The notes beneath the pieces are model-generated. The model was given only the letters and a program-made list of their open reading frames with translations, was not told the origin of the DNA and did no database searches. From Ecdyonurus torrentis (lineage: Eukaryota > Arthropoda > Insecta > Ephemeroptera > Heptageniidae), in the NCBI GenBank assembly GCA_949318235.1, contig OX439133.1, positions 29,934,867 to 29,998,866 of the forward strand: a stretch of DNA of 64,000 nucleotides. Direction: 5' to 3'. The position numbers were made by a program, and so were the translations under genes. Shown here in pieces: positions 45,650 to 57,607 of the stretch; the first letter of the stretch is position 1, and every line of letters begins with the position of its first letter.

Positions 45650-46755
45650 GTATTTTAGTATTTATGGACGATGCAAAAGTAATCATTAAACATTGAAAAG
45701 CACAAAAATGTTTAAAAACTGTTTACGCTATAAATAATAACAGAACTTTAGATGTATAACACATTCGTTAAACTTACACATAATTTTTGTGTGTGCTTGT
45801 AGAAAAAAAAATTTAGTTTATTTGAAAAAAAAAAAAAAAAAAAAAAAAATAGAGAAAATATTTTGGCCAGTAAAGCAAATATATAAAAATTCTAGTACTC
45901 TTACTTTTAGTCAATCTTGAAAAGTTATTTCAATATTTGGACTTATCAGGTTTAATATACACTAAATAATAAAATTGTTGAAAAGCTTATGCATGTTTGC
46001 AATGCAGAGTAAATGATACCAGGTTATAACGTTGATATTGTAACAATAAAAGCTTGTAGTAGTGCCCACTAGTGTAAGATTAAAAATAGAATCAACGTTG
46101 AACTTATATTTCAAGAATCTTCCTTTTGTTTCATGTTCATTAAAAATACAGACGTTTTCTTGCTTTTACGGAACTCCTACCCACGAATGTTTATATCAGC
46201 CTTAAAAATCGTATAAATTCAGAGGCATTTTCTGGTCCCATTTTAGTTAAATATTTATTTAATTTTGTATTATACAAATAATGTATTTTATAATGGGTTT
46301 TTGAAGAGGCTAATGTTTTTTTGGTTTAAATTTCAACGTTTACTAGTGAAAGAATTACCGTTAATGCCTTTATATACTTAAAGCATTGTGTAACTATAAG
46401 AATACACACAACTATGATTATTATTTGTACTATTTCAATTCTTTGTAACTTAAGAGGAAAGAAAATGCAACATTGCATAGGCTATTATTTGAAAGGATGC
46501 AAAATGCAAATAGTTTATTTGTAAGTAATAAGTGCTTCATTATGTTATCTTTTAATTCCAGCAAGGCAAACCTGTTGTCCGTGTCGTCTACTGCAATGCA
46601 TTTAAGCGTCTTTTCTTTTCACAATTCACCAAATTGTTTTGGCCACTACAAGACTTGCTATGAATTTTTACTTTTTTTTTTAACTTAAACATTAAATATA
46701 CTTTATATAAAAATAAACAATGTAAACAAATAATTTATGAATGTGTGAGAAAGAA
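45650..46755. other. Spacer without recognisable genes
   Basis: Contains an A-run at 45825-45849. Otherwise AT-rich, with no repeat pairing in this window that I can see. Confidence 0.5.
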
Positions 46756-46757
46756 AA

Positions 46758-46890
<133 letters not shown>

Positions 46891-47559
46891 TGATTGCTTA
46901 ACATAATACTTACGTAATTTTTTAAAGCTATTACTGATAAGAAATTGGGTAATATATATATCATATCATAGAGATGGCATAAAATACGTAGGTCTTAAAA
47001 CTTACATAGCAAAAAGACAAAGAGATTTTAAAAATTATTGAAATACTTCAATAGTGAGATACTAAAACATAATAATAAATATGAAAGTTAAAGTGTAAGT
47101 TAAAAGAATTAAAGAAAATAAGCAAATAAATAACAAAAAATTCAAGCAATAAATTTATATATTCGTCTCCTAATTATTAAATACTATAGAAATATTTTGA
47201 AATATACAGTATAGTCGGACCATCAAGCTTAAATATCTGTCATTTTTAATTTTGATTGACAATACCCTGAAAAAGGTATAGAGTAGACGAGGCTAGACAA
47301 AATATAATATATACTTAGGTGTATATATATAATCTTACTCAAGTAGGTAGTATCCTTTTTGCTTGCTACCCATGCTCTTTAACAATAAGTTAGCCTTTGA
47401 TACCTATTACACGTAAAATGTATAGTTTTGCACGATATCACTAGTCATCAATGCATTAAAATTAAATATAAGAAGTTATTATAATAATTAGAAAATAATA
47501 AAAATAAAAGACTAAATTCTTGCAGAAACGTATTATGATTAAAATTTGAAACGTGTAAT

Positions 47560-47891
47560 TCTTAAAGCCATAGACCACGCATAAAACAACATGTGCTTTT
47601 GAATGAATAAACACGAAATGGGATCTTCAAAACTGTTGACAATTTTGACCAGAATGTTAATGTATCCCCACGAGAGAACGTGAAAATATTGTAAAGTATG
47701 CAATTTCCGTCTATTCATGTTTATGACGTTAGAAACATGCAAAAATTGGTATAAAAATATTGTTCGGGTTGCATAAATTACTGCTACGGAACTACAGTTG
47801 AGTTTTGAGACAAACTAAAGTTATTTATGTAAGTCCCATCAAGTGATTTGTGATATAAATGCTTATGTTTTTCTCTGGTCTATTCCTTTAA
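47560..47891 (+). mobile_element. Family A MITE, complete copy
   Basis: CTTAAAGCCATAGACCACGC to CTCTGGTCTATTCCTTTAAA; inverted ends and TTAA on both sides. Confidence 0.78.
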
Positions 47892-48188
47892 ATTTTATCA
47901 TGAATTGCAAATTTTGCAAACCAAGAAAGAAGAGGATGATTTGTTGCCTCTCTCTGTTTTGCAACCATGGCATGTTAAAACTAAATTTTTGTACCTTTTT
48001 ACTTTAGTTCGTTGGTTATAGAATTAATAAAAAAATCAAGATATGTACTATAGTTAAAATCCAAAGTAATGCTACTTTGGTTTGCTGTGGGGGGGGGGGG
48101 GGGGGGTAGCGGAGGACAAAAAAAATTCGAGAAGAAATTTAGATTGCATTATAGTCTAAAAATATCACCCATTCCAAATGACAATTCA

Positions 48189-48827
48189 GGTACTACTTTA
48201 AGGTAGAAATGTTTTCGTAAAAATCACTTTTATATCAGTTTTAGGTTCATAATGAGCCAAAGGAACAAATCTCTATACTCCAAAAAGTTTTGACTCAAAC
48301 CAAATCTTCCCTAATTTATCATTAAAAGTCGTTGAGTTACGTCCCCTTAACATTTAAAACATTCATGCTCACCGTTTGCAAAAATTCTTCTTGATTAACC
48401 TTTAAACAAAAAATACTAGCGTGTTCTATAGATCAAGTTTTAATGAATGTGACTTTTTAAACAATTTTTACGATACATTTACGGAGAAAAAAATGATTGA
48501 AAATTGCATATTCAAATTAACATGGTTCCATTTGCGAATTTTTTTTCTCGGAAACTTCATTCTAGAAAAATCTAAAAAATCATTTTTCATTAAAAGTCAA
48601 CACGAAGAACAAGCTTTCATTAACCGCTTGAACAAATTCAAAAAGAGTTAAAATCGGGGTTCAAATATAGACTCATTAGCATAGGGGGCGGGGCATTTTG
48701 CGCCACTTTGAAGCTCTGTTGTGACGAGAGTTTTTGAGATAGAGTTTTTGGGTTTTTATTTTTGAGTACATCAGCCTCAATTTATAATCATAATAAAAAA
48801 AATACACTCCTTCCTTAAAGTAGTACC
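48189..48827. mobile_element. TTAA-type MITE, family G copy 2
   Basis: GGTACTACTTTAAGGTAG at the left, CCTTAAAGTAGTACC-TTAA at the right. The left TTAA is mutated (ATTCA). Opposite orientation to copy 1 at 12040-12705. A G-run at about 48089-48107 lies upstream. Confidence 0.83.
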
Positions 48828-49352
48828 TTAAAACACCTTAAACAATAAACCACAACTCTAAAGCAAACTAGTTTAACGGTATAGTTACTACTACGAGCAG
48901 GATTGACATATAAGAAGAATTCGCTCAGTAACAGATCAACACAAAAAAGTTCTTTTCATATCAACACATGTAAATTTGTGGGTTTTAACGTGTGTTTTTT
49001 TAAAAAAACGGGTAAAACATTCGTAGATTTTTTATCGTAGGAGTAGCCGGCAATATTGTATGCTTTTACATAAATCCATGATCATGCTGTCCCGCAACAC
49101 AATGCACAGTTAATGAAAGCAAATAAAATCCAGCTGAGCAATACTCATAGTTTATAAATAATATGTGATGCAGTATACTAACTTTTAGGGGCTGTCACTT
49201 CTCTGCTTACAGGAACTCTAATGACAAATTTTTGTTTAATAAACGAATTTATGAAATATATTTAGCATTCTTAAAATCTTGCAAGTTTACATTGTATTTT
49301 GTCAGCGAATGTAAATTTTTGACAAAAAAAAAGTATAATATTTTAGAGTTGC

Positions 49353-49873
49353 TTCGATGCTGTTGCGGCTAAATTGCATTTCTATGTTTAGCGCGATTTA
49401 TTTATTTTACGTATCTACTTTTATCGCAAGAGCCATAAAATCACACATCTACATTTAACGCGAGTCACGACTACAGGTAGGAAAAAACATCTACACTTGT
49501 TTCCTTGACGACGCACCACATTTGAAAGGTTCATGAACGATGTGATTGCATCGATTAGTCTGCCCAGACGTTTCCACGGTTTCTCTATGCTGTCATGGTG
49601 AATGCCGGACTAAGTAAGTACTAAGGCCGTGGCCGGCTCGTGTTTGTTTTTCCAATATTTGGAAAGTCATATAATCGGTCGCCTTGACTGGGACACACAC
49701 AATACCAGCACAATAACGCAATATGGCAAGCAAAAAAACTGTAAATATCTGTAATATCTGTTTTCGCAATAAATGTAGATGTGTGTTTTTATGGCTATTG
49801 AGATAAATTTAGATGCGTAATAGTAAGCAAAATCGATAAAAATCGAAGTGTTGTTTAGCCGCAACAGCATCGA
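49353..49873. mobile_element. Foldback, family E-like copy 3, holding a SINE body
   Basis: GATGCTGTTGCGGCTAAA and TTTAGCCGCAACAGCATC ends; the inner boxes AGCCATAAAATCACACATCT / AGATGTGTGTTTTTATGGCT are also inverted. 49497-49640 is SINE body sequence. Confidence 0.8.
49497..49640 (+). mobile_element. SINE body copy lacking the tRNA head
   Basis: Matches 19330-19480: GATGTGATTGCATCG, CACGGTTTCTCTATGCTGTC, GAATGCCGGACTAAGTA, GGCCGTGGCCGG. Confidence 0.65.
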
Positions 49874-50289
49874 TTTATATGTTTACTGATATGTGTGTTC
49901 CTTTGCACACATGAAAATTGTGGCAATTATATAAAACTTTGTAGATAAAAATAAAAATGATTAGAAGAACTTAAAATAATTACGACAATTAAAACTGTTA
50001 TCTTGGAGTAATTACTAACAATTATTTATTTTTAACATTTTTTTTCTCGGAGTTGATAAGAATTCTCAACTTTTGACAATATTTATATTTTTTTCTCAAA
50101 TAATATTTCATATGTATACTGAAAGATAAGTTAAAAATATGGATTAAGTATTTTATCGTACACTGAAAGCCCTATTTGAGATTTTTTTTTTTTTATTATA
50201 TACTAATTCCAGACTATTTCGACCTAACAACAACATTAATGCTTTCAAAGATATTGCATAATGTTTTTAAACTAGTAAAATGAGTTCTT

Positions 50290-50362
50290 TTCCTATGCGG
50301 CCCATGTTATTGACTGATCCAATAAGGCGTCGACTTTAACATGAATGTATGCCCCCTGTAAA
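50290..50362 (-). repeat. Family C end, reversed
   Basis: CCCATGTTATTGACTGATCC, AAGGCGTCGACTTTAACATG, AATGTATGCCCCC. Confidence 0.55.
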
Positions 50363-50859
50363 GTTATTTTTTTAGTTATTTATTTTTTTTTTTTTAGATT
50401 TAACCCATACTTTTTGTTGTGTAAAATTTATTTTTAACGTTTATTTAGATTAACTACTATTTGAATACTATTGACTTCTTATTGTAATAATTTTTTAGGT
50501 TAGTTACAAACTTTTTGAGAAAGATGATTAATTTAGAGACCGGATTTAAAGTTTTTCAACATTTTTTTCTGTCATATTTAGGTCACTTTTAATGAAAAAT
50601 GAGTGCGAATTGCGCAATTTTAAGTCGTTTAATACCCATTTACTTTCAACATTTTCAACATTTTCAACATTTTTCAATATTTTCAACATTTTTAATGTTT
50701 TTGCAACATTTTTCAACATTTATCAACATTTTTTCATAATATTGCATCAAAAAAAAAAAAAAAAAAAAAAAAAACGAAAAACGAAAACATCAAAATTTTA
50801 GGGTGAAATTTTAAATTACTACATAACTTAGCTTAACATTGGAATAAGTTGGTGCCATT

Positions 50860-53200
50860 AAATTTGATTTTTTTTTGTATGGTTGCTAAAATTTCAGAAA
50901 AAATAAATGTTAAAAATACATTAAATAATAATAATTGACTTGTAAAAATCCAGGTTTTAAGATATTTTTCTATATCTACTAAAATTTTCAGTTTACAATA
51001 TTTTTCCCATATCTCTCAAATTCAAATTTTTATCGCAAAGATTTTCGTTGTTATTCAATGTATAACAACTACCGAAAATACTACTGAATATTTTCAGAGC
51101 TCATCGTAGTTGTCAGATGAGGGATTTTTTTTTTTTTAATTACCATAGGGTATCATGAGTTTAATTTTTTTTTATATTTCCCTGCTCAAAAATCCTGTAC
51201 AAGATCTTGTTCAGGATCTTGCATGATCTTGTGCAAGATTTTTAATCTTGCCCTGCAAGATCCTGCAAGATTTTTTTTTCAAATTTCTTGCGCAGGATCT
51301 TGCTCAGGATCCTGTGCAAGATTTATTAATTAAAATTTTTAGTAATTAAAAGCGCTGAACACCTGTGGGTGACAACTTAAATCCTAAAATATGTTATAAA
51401 AAGCAATATTGATTTTTTTTTCATATTTTACAACGTTTAATTTAATTTTATATTTGATTTCTTAATGATGTACACCCATCTTAGTATTGGCCACGCTCGA
51501 CGTTGCTTGACTTCGGTGATAGAGTAGAAGTTCCCTGGACCATTCTGCCATCACAACATTTTGTATTAAAGATGGTTGAATGTTCTATTTATACTTTGAT
51601 ATTGCTATTGACGTTATAACATGTTTTTCTAACATACTTTGCCCATTTCTACCCCAAAAAGTTCACCCCAGGGTAAATTAATTACAAAATAGAACAATTA
51701 TAAATTATAATTATTGAATGAAAATAATTGTAAAATATTAGGTTTTTTAATTGTAAATTCACCATTAATTAGTACTTATTGAAAGAAATAATTATCCTAC
51801 CAACAATTATTTTAATAATTGTTTGAGAGTTAATTTTTTTTATTATTTGGGGTGGAAAAATTAGGGGTGCGTTTTATCCTGCTCAGGAAAGCACAAGATT
51901 CTCAAAAAAAATCTCAGGATACGCAAGATATTAAGATCTTGAACAGGATTTGCAAAAAAATATCTTGCACAAGACAAATTAAATTTGTCCTGCAGGATCT
52001 TGCAAGACCCCGTGCAAGATCATATAGGATCCTGTGCAAGATGTTCTGAACAGGAATTTTAATTTTTCTTGCAAGATCCTGTGCAAGATTGGCAGGATCT
52101 TGTGCAAGACGTTCCCACTCAAGATCATAAAATTTGTCTTGCAAGATCTTGCATGACCCCGTGCAAGATTATGCAGGATCCTGTGCAAGATCATGCAGGA
52201 TCCTGCAAGAAATCTTTAAAATTTGTTTCGCAAGATCTTGCAAGATCTTGCAGGACCCCGTGCAAGATCTTGCAAGATCTTGCAAGATCTTGCGCAGGAT
52301 CTTGCAAGAAGCCAAATCTTGCAAGATCTTGCGGGTTCCTGCAAGATCCTGCGCAGGATTTTTGAGCAGGACTCTATTTTTAATTTTGAGTTAACATTAT
52401 TACATGCGACGTCATCAAAAAAAAAAATAATAAAATAATTGGCTTATTAAAATCTCAAAATTTCGAAATTCAAATAATTAAATGCTCTTCCCCCCCCCCT
52501 CCCCTATATTTTGCATTAATTTTATTCTACGATTTCATTAATAAAACAATTAAAATTGTTGTTTGTTAGCTTTTGTCATGCGTTGTCCTATATGGTGAAA
52601 AAAAAAATTAAACTAAAATCAAAGTTTGTACTTTTTTTTTTCACCATACAGGACAACGCATGACAAAGCTAACAAACAACAATTTTAAATGTTTTATTAA
52701 TGAAATCGAAGATTAAAATTAATACAAAATATAGGGGGGGGGGGGGGGAAGAGCATTAAATATTTTGAATTACGAAATTTTGAGATTTTATAAGCCAATT
52801 ATTATTATTTTCTTTTTTTTTTTTGATGACGTCGCATGTAATAATGTTAACTCAAAATTAAAAACAAAGTGAATAAAAAAAATTTTAAACTCATGATACC
52901 CTATATGGTAATTAAAAAAAAATCCCTCATCTGACAACTACGATGAGCTCTGAAAATATTCAGTAGTATTTTCGGTAGTTGTTATACATTGAATATAACA
53001 ACGAAAATCTTTGGGATAAAAATTTGAATTTAAGAGATATGGGCTTTTTATCTAAACGTTGAGAAATATTGTAAACTGAAAATTTTAGTAGATATAGAAA
53101 AATATCTTAAAACCTGGATTTCTACAAGTCAATTATTATTATTTAATGTATTTTTAACATTTATTTTTTCTGAAATTTAACAACCATAAAAAAAAAATTG
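50860..53200. repeat. Palindrome with about 0.57-kb arms, left arm interrupted
   Basis: Left arm 50860-51180 plus 52375-52615, right arm 52625-53200. Paired landmarks: CAGAGCTCATCGTAGTTGTC / GACAACTACGATGAGCTCTG; CATGCGACGTCATC / GATGACGTCGCATG; C-run (52491-52503) / G-run (52734-52748); GTTTGTTAGCTTTTGTCATG near the centre. Confidence 0.9.
51181..52374. mobile_element. 1.2-kb element with arrays of GATC-centred palindromes
   Basis: Inverted ends CCTGCTCAAAAATCCTG and CAGGATTTTTGAGCAGG. Near the ends the words GCAAGATCTT, AGGATCCTG and TGCAAGATC are repeated: I count 18 GATC in 51996-52348 and 6 in about 51200-51315, often 10 bp apart. The middle (51330-51840) is ordinary AT-rich DNA. Open frames of 65-98 codons across the array are by-products of the repeat. 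Confidence 0.85.
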
Positions 53201-53452
53201 TAAAAGTTTGTGTAATCATTGCGGAAGCATAAATAAACAATTTTTGTGCTATTTTATAATTTTCAACATTTTCAACATTTTTCAACATTTTTTCAAAAAA
53301 ATCAACATTTTTCAACATTTTGCCAACATTTTTGGCTCAAAAAATCACCTTTTTTTGTGACATTTTTGTCAAAAAAATCAACATTAAATCCGGTCTCTAA
53401 TGATTATTTAATTTTTTTTTCTATTTTTTTTTCTTTATTTCTTTATTTATTT

Positions 53453-54237
53453 TAGAGCTGTGGAACATTGTTAAAATTACAAAACCGGTGAATTGAAAAA
53501 ATAATTTATCAGTTCAGTTAAATTGAACTTTCAGTGATACGATTTTAATTTTGATTTTTACGTTTAAAAATTGCAAAAAAAACGTAGTTTATTTAGAAAT
53601 TTTTGTCAGAAAATCGTTACTTTTGAAAACCATTTTTTGTTTCAATACAACTTTGATTTTAATTACCTCTTACATTAAAATTTGAATCTTTTTGGCTAAA
53701 TGATTACCCTAAATGCAATATCTCATAATATCTTTCATTTTTTTCTTTTTTAAAATCAAATGGCATCAGAAAAAAAAATTGCCTTGCAATATTTTATTTT
53801 CATATCAATGAAATTGCATTTTATATGAATGAAAATAATGTATCATAATACTTACAATGAAATTTTGTTTTGAAAATGACATAACCATGAAAAATAAAAG
53901 TTTTTAATTTATGGTTTAAATATATATATTAAAACTGATTTGTTTTAAAAAATTATAAATTTATAACTATTTTCTTAATTATAAAAGTTCAAAGTTAAAA
54001 GAATTTATCACATTTTTTTCTTGTAATGAAAACCAAAAATCGCAATTTATAAATGATAATATTTCAGTTTGGTTAAGAAATATGAAAACCATTTAATTTT
54101 TTTAAATTTTTAGGAAGGAAACTTTCAATATAGTTTTTTTATGATTGTTTTTCGGTTTCTCAAATTTGCCGAAACTGATTAAACGCGTAAATTTTACACC
54201 GGTTTCCAATATAAACCGGATATTCTCCACAGTTCTA
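53453..54237. mobile_element. hAT-like element, family V copy 1
   Basis: TAGAGCTGTGGAACA at the left and TTCTCCACAGTTCTA at the right; outside 8-mers ATTTATTT and ATTTAATT (7 of 8). Inner ACCGGT words near both ends. A related end occurs at 58441. Confidence 0.68.
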
Positions 54238-54613
54238 ATTTAATTATAAGTATGTATTCCTTCATTTATTTATTCATTTTTTTGATCGGATCGTGATCGA
54301 GTGATCAAGTACAGTACATCACTACAACACTAACTCCAGTTACAACTAAAAAAGGGGTCAATAGTAAATGCATATATAAGTGACGTCCAAAATAATATTA
54401 TCTTTTGTTTTATAATAATATATAAAAACTTTTTAATTATATACTTAAAAAAAAAAAAAAAAAAACTAGTATACTTGTGTCGCATAGAAATAATTAAAAG
54501 TAATTTCTTTTGTTTTTTTAGGCAAAATAATTGCAGAGGAATGATAAGAAAAAGAAAATTGTGACTATATTTAATTTTCTTTTTGTGCATATTTATGTCT
54601 TTGTTGTACAATA

Positions 54614-54662
54614 ATGAATAACGACGTACTGTGTGTGCTATTATTTACTGTGTTGGCTTCAG
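54614..54662 (+). CDS. Protease homologue exon 1 (signal peptide)
   Basis: ATG followed by 15 codons of a hydrophobic leader and one base of the next codon; donor GTACGT. Start chosen because it is the first ATG giving a secretory leader. The 5' UTR is not delimited. Confidence 0.72.
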
Positions 54663-57282
54663 GTACGTTTTAGCTTTTTAGATTTTGAGTTTTGTAGCCG
54701 CTTAACGTATTAGGTTAGTAGGTGACTGACAATGATATCTCGCAAACTAGACGGTTGTGAATTATAATATTAATTCGAAGTAAAGAAGAAATGGTACTTA
54801 AAAGTGTAGCTACGTCAAACATGTAAAATCACGATCAAATATTTAAGTTATTCCACTTTAAAGATTACATTCAAATGTTACAATTCAAATTTAAGCGGAA
54901 AATTTTAGTAAAATTAGAAGCTTTTTTAAAATTAAAAAGTTTACAAACACTTTTTTTGGAACTAAAAAACATGTTCTAAATTAATAAATTTACTCCATTT
55001 TATTTGAAAATTGTAGTGTTTGTTTTGCTAGAAATAAAGAAAAACAAAGAATTATTGTGAAAATACAGTAGTTGCTCTTTTAACGATTTTTGGTTAATTG
55101 TCAGCCCATTCGTTGGCAAAAAAAAAAATAAATAAATAAAATAAAAAAAAAAAAAAAAAAAAAGTTTTTGCGCCTATCAGTTTCATTTATTTTTTAACTT
55201 CTTTTTCTGCAAGCACGAAATTTTATTTCCTTTACCTATTATTTTGTTTTTTTATTTATTTACTTTGAAATTGAAAGATAATTAGAAATATATGTATAGT
55301 AAAGGTGTCATCGTTAAAAACGTTAAATCTTTGTAAAAAAAAAAAAAAAAATCTAAACTCTATTTTAACGACTAAATAAAATTGGATCTAATTTTTAACA
55401 ATTTTAATCGTGATAATTAATTTCAATAGTTGTGATAGCCATAGTTATTTTCCACTTTTTCAAATTTTTAGTTTTAAACTTATTCTCACTAAAGTTTTTT
55501 TATGTTTATGATTATTTTTGTTATCATGCTCTGATGTATAGAAATTTTTAATTAAGAATTAATTTAACATATATACATATTATATATAAATTAATAATAA
55601 TAATCCTGTTTTATTACCTTAAGTGAACAAGCCGATAAGGTTTATATCTTGGCTTGTAAATTGTAAACAATTTTTTGATGAATAAAAAAAAATATATATA
55701 TATTTTACTTAATTAATATTTAATTTTTTATTATAATTTGAATTAAAGAACTTATTAAAAAAAAAAGATTTAATTTTTCAACTAAGGCTAGACAGAAGAC
55801 AACCTTGTCTTTAGATTAAAATTTAATTTTATGTAATACTTTTAATCTAAAATTTAAATTTTAATTAAAAAATTATACACATAAAACAAAATAAATATAA
55901 AAATTTGTTGCATTACTTGAGGAGTATTTATTTTAAGTATTTGTATATTTTATTGATTTGTTTCAAGTATTATTCACCGCATAATTTTACGCGCGTTGAC
56001 GTGCTTTACAAAGTTGGAACAATGAAAATAAATATAGAGCCCTTCAGCATGTTATTTTCAAATGCAATATGTGAACAGCCCCATTAGATTCCATTGTATT
56101 GTAACGCACGTCTATTCGCACTTCAAATTTACGCGTCATGTGAATAATATTTTACTTGCAATATATGAAAGATTTGCACTTCTTTCAATTATATAAAAAA
56201 ATAAAAAATGTTTCTCCTGTGCTCAAATTATTCAACAATTGACTTGAAATCGATTAGTCGGAACTCGCAATATCATGACGTCAGATACGTGTAAATTGAA
56301 AACGTTAAAATGAAAATAAATACAAAATCAACATGCGCGTGTGACGTGTCTAACTTATAATAAATAACAAGAAATGTAATAATTATTCCGATATTATAAT
56401 TGAAAAAAAAACAACTTATACTGTAGCTTTAATTAAAAAATATTAAACATTCATTCCTATATAGTACGCAGTGATACACCAAAGATAGAAAATGGTATTC
56501 GGTTGGTTGGCAGCCCAACAGTTATTACTGATATAACACCTTACAAGTATGTGGTGAGTGTATTTTATTATTAATATTATTATAATATGTAACTATTTTT
56601 GAGCGAATGATAAGGTAGCGTAAAAAAAAAAAGAAAAAAAAAAAAAAAAAAAAAAAAAAGGAAGTAATTCTAGATAATACTGCACTATACTAAAAGTGGA
56701 CAATGTCCTGAATCGATTGATTATTATTATTATTTAATTGGAAAACGATGTCACGTCATTTTGCATCCTTTTTTTGTCATTATTGTTGTTAAGAAAAAAA
56801 GAAACACGTGTGTCGATTTAGGACCATTCTTAACTTTAAGAAAATTAAATAGATTATACATCTATTTTTTTTTTTTTTTTTTTTTTTTAAGAATAAAATT
56901 GATAATTATAAATAAAGATTTATTGAGCAGATGACATTGTACAGACATAAGAACAGTCAAAGTAACAAACATAGAAAGTGGCTCAAAAGTATAATTAAAA
57001 AGGCAAAGCCAATGTAGTTAATTATTCATTATTTAGTCATACCCTCATTAAAACCTTTAAAAAAATCATTGGTATAGTGAATATTTAATTTGAAATAATA
57101 ACTATTTATAATAATATATATTTTTTTAGTTCAAAGCAAATAATAAATTAAAGGTGTAGAACACGTTGAACAAAAAACATATAATTATTCTATCATACTT
57201 GTATAACAACTTTGATTTTGCCGGAAATATTGATGATTACTCTATTTTTTCACGCATTAATGGATGCGGACAATCACAGCTA

Positions 57283-57360
<78 letters not shown>

Positions 57361-57414
57361 CACACGCACGCACGCACGCACATACACACAGACAGACACA
57401 CACAGGCACACAGC

Positions 57415-57505
<91 letters not shown>

Positions 57506-57533
57506 CCACACACATACACACACACACACACAC

Positions 57534-57607
<74 letters not shown>

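Larger units (their letters stand above)
50532..53399. mobile_element. 2.9-kb hAT-like element with CAACATTTTT arrays and a giant palindrome
   Basis: TTTAGAGACCGGATTTAAA at the left and TTAAATCCGGTCTCTA at the right. Flanking 8-mers ATGATTAA (50524-50531) and ATGATTAT (53400-53407) differ at one base and fit a hAT duplication. CAACATTTTT is repeated at 50640-50740 and 53250-53390, in the same orientation at both ends. The interior is a palindrome (50860-53200) split by another element. Confidence 0.75.

Noticed and set aside
51852..52438. Repeat array at 52 kb as a possible CRISPR or a repeat protein
   Set aside because: Unit and spacing are irregular, words are palindromic and occur at both ends of a transposon-like unit; the host is eukaryotic. 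Open frames are by-products.
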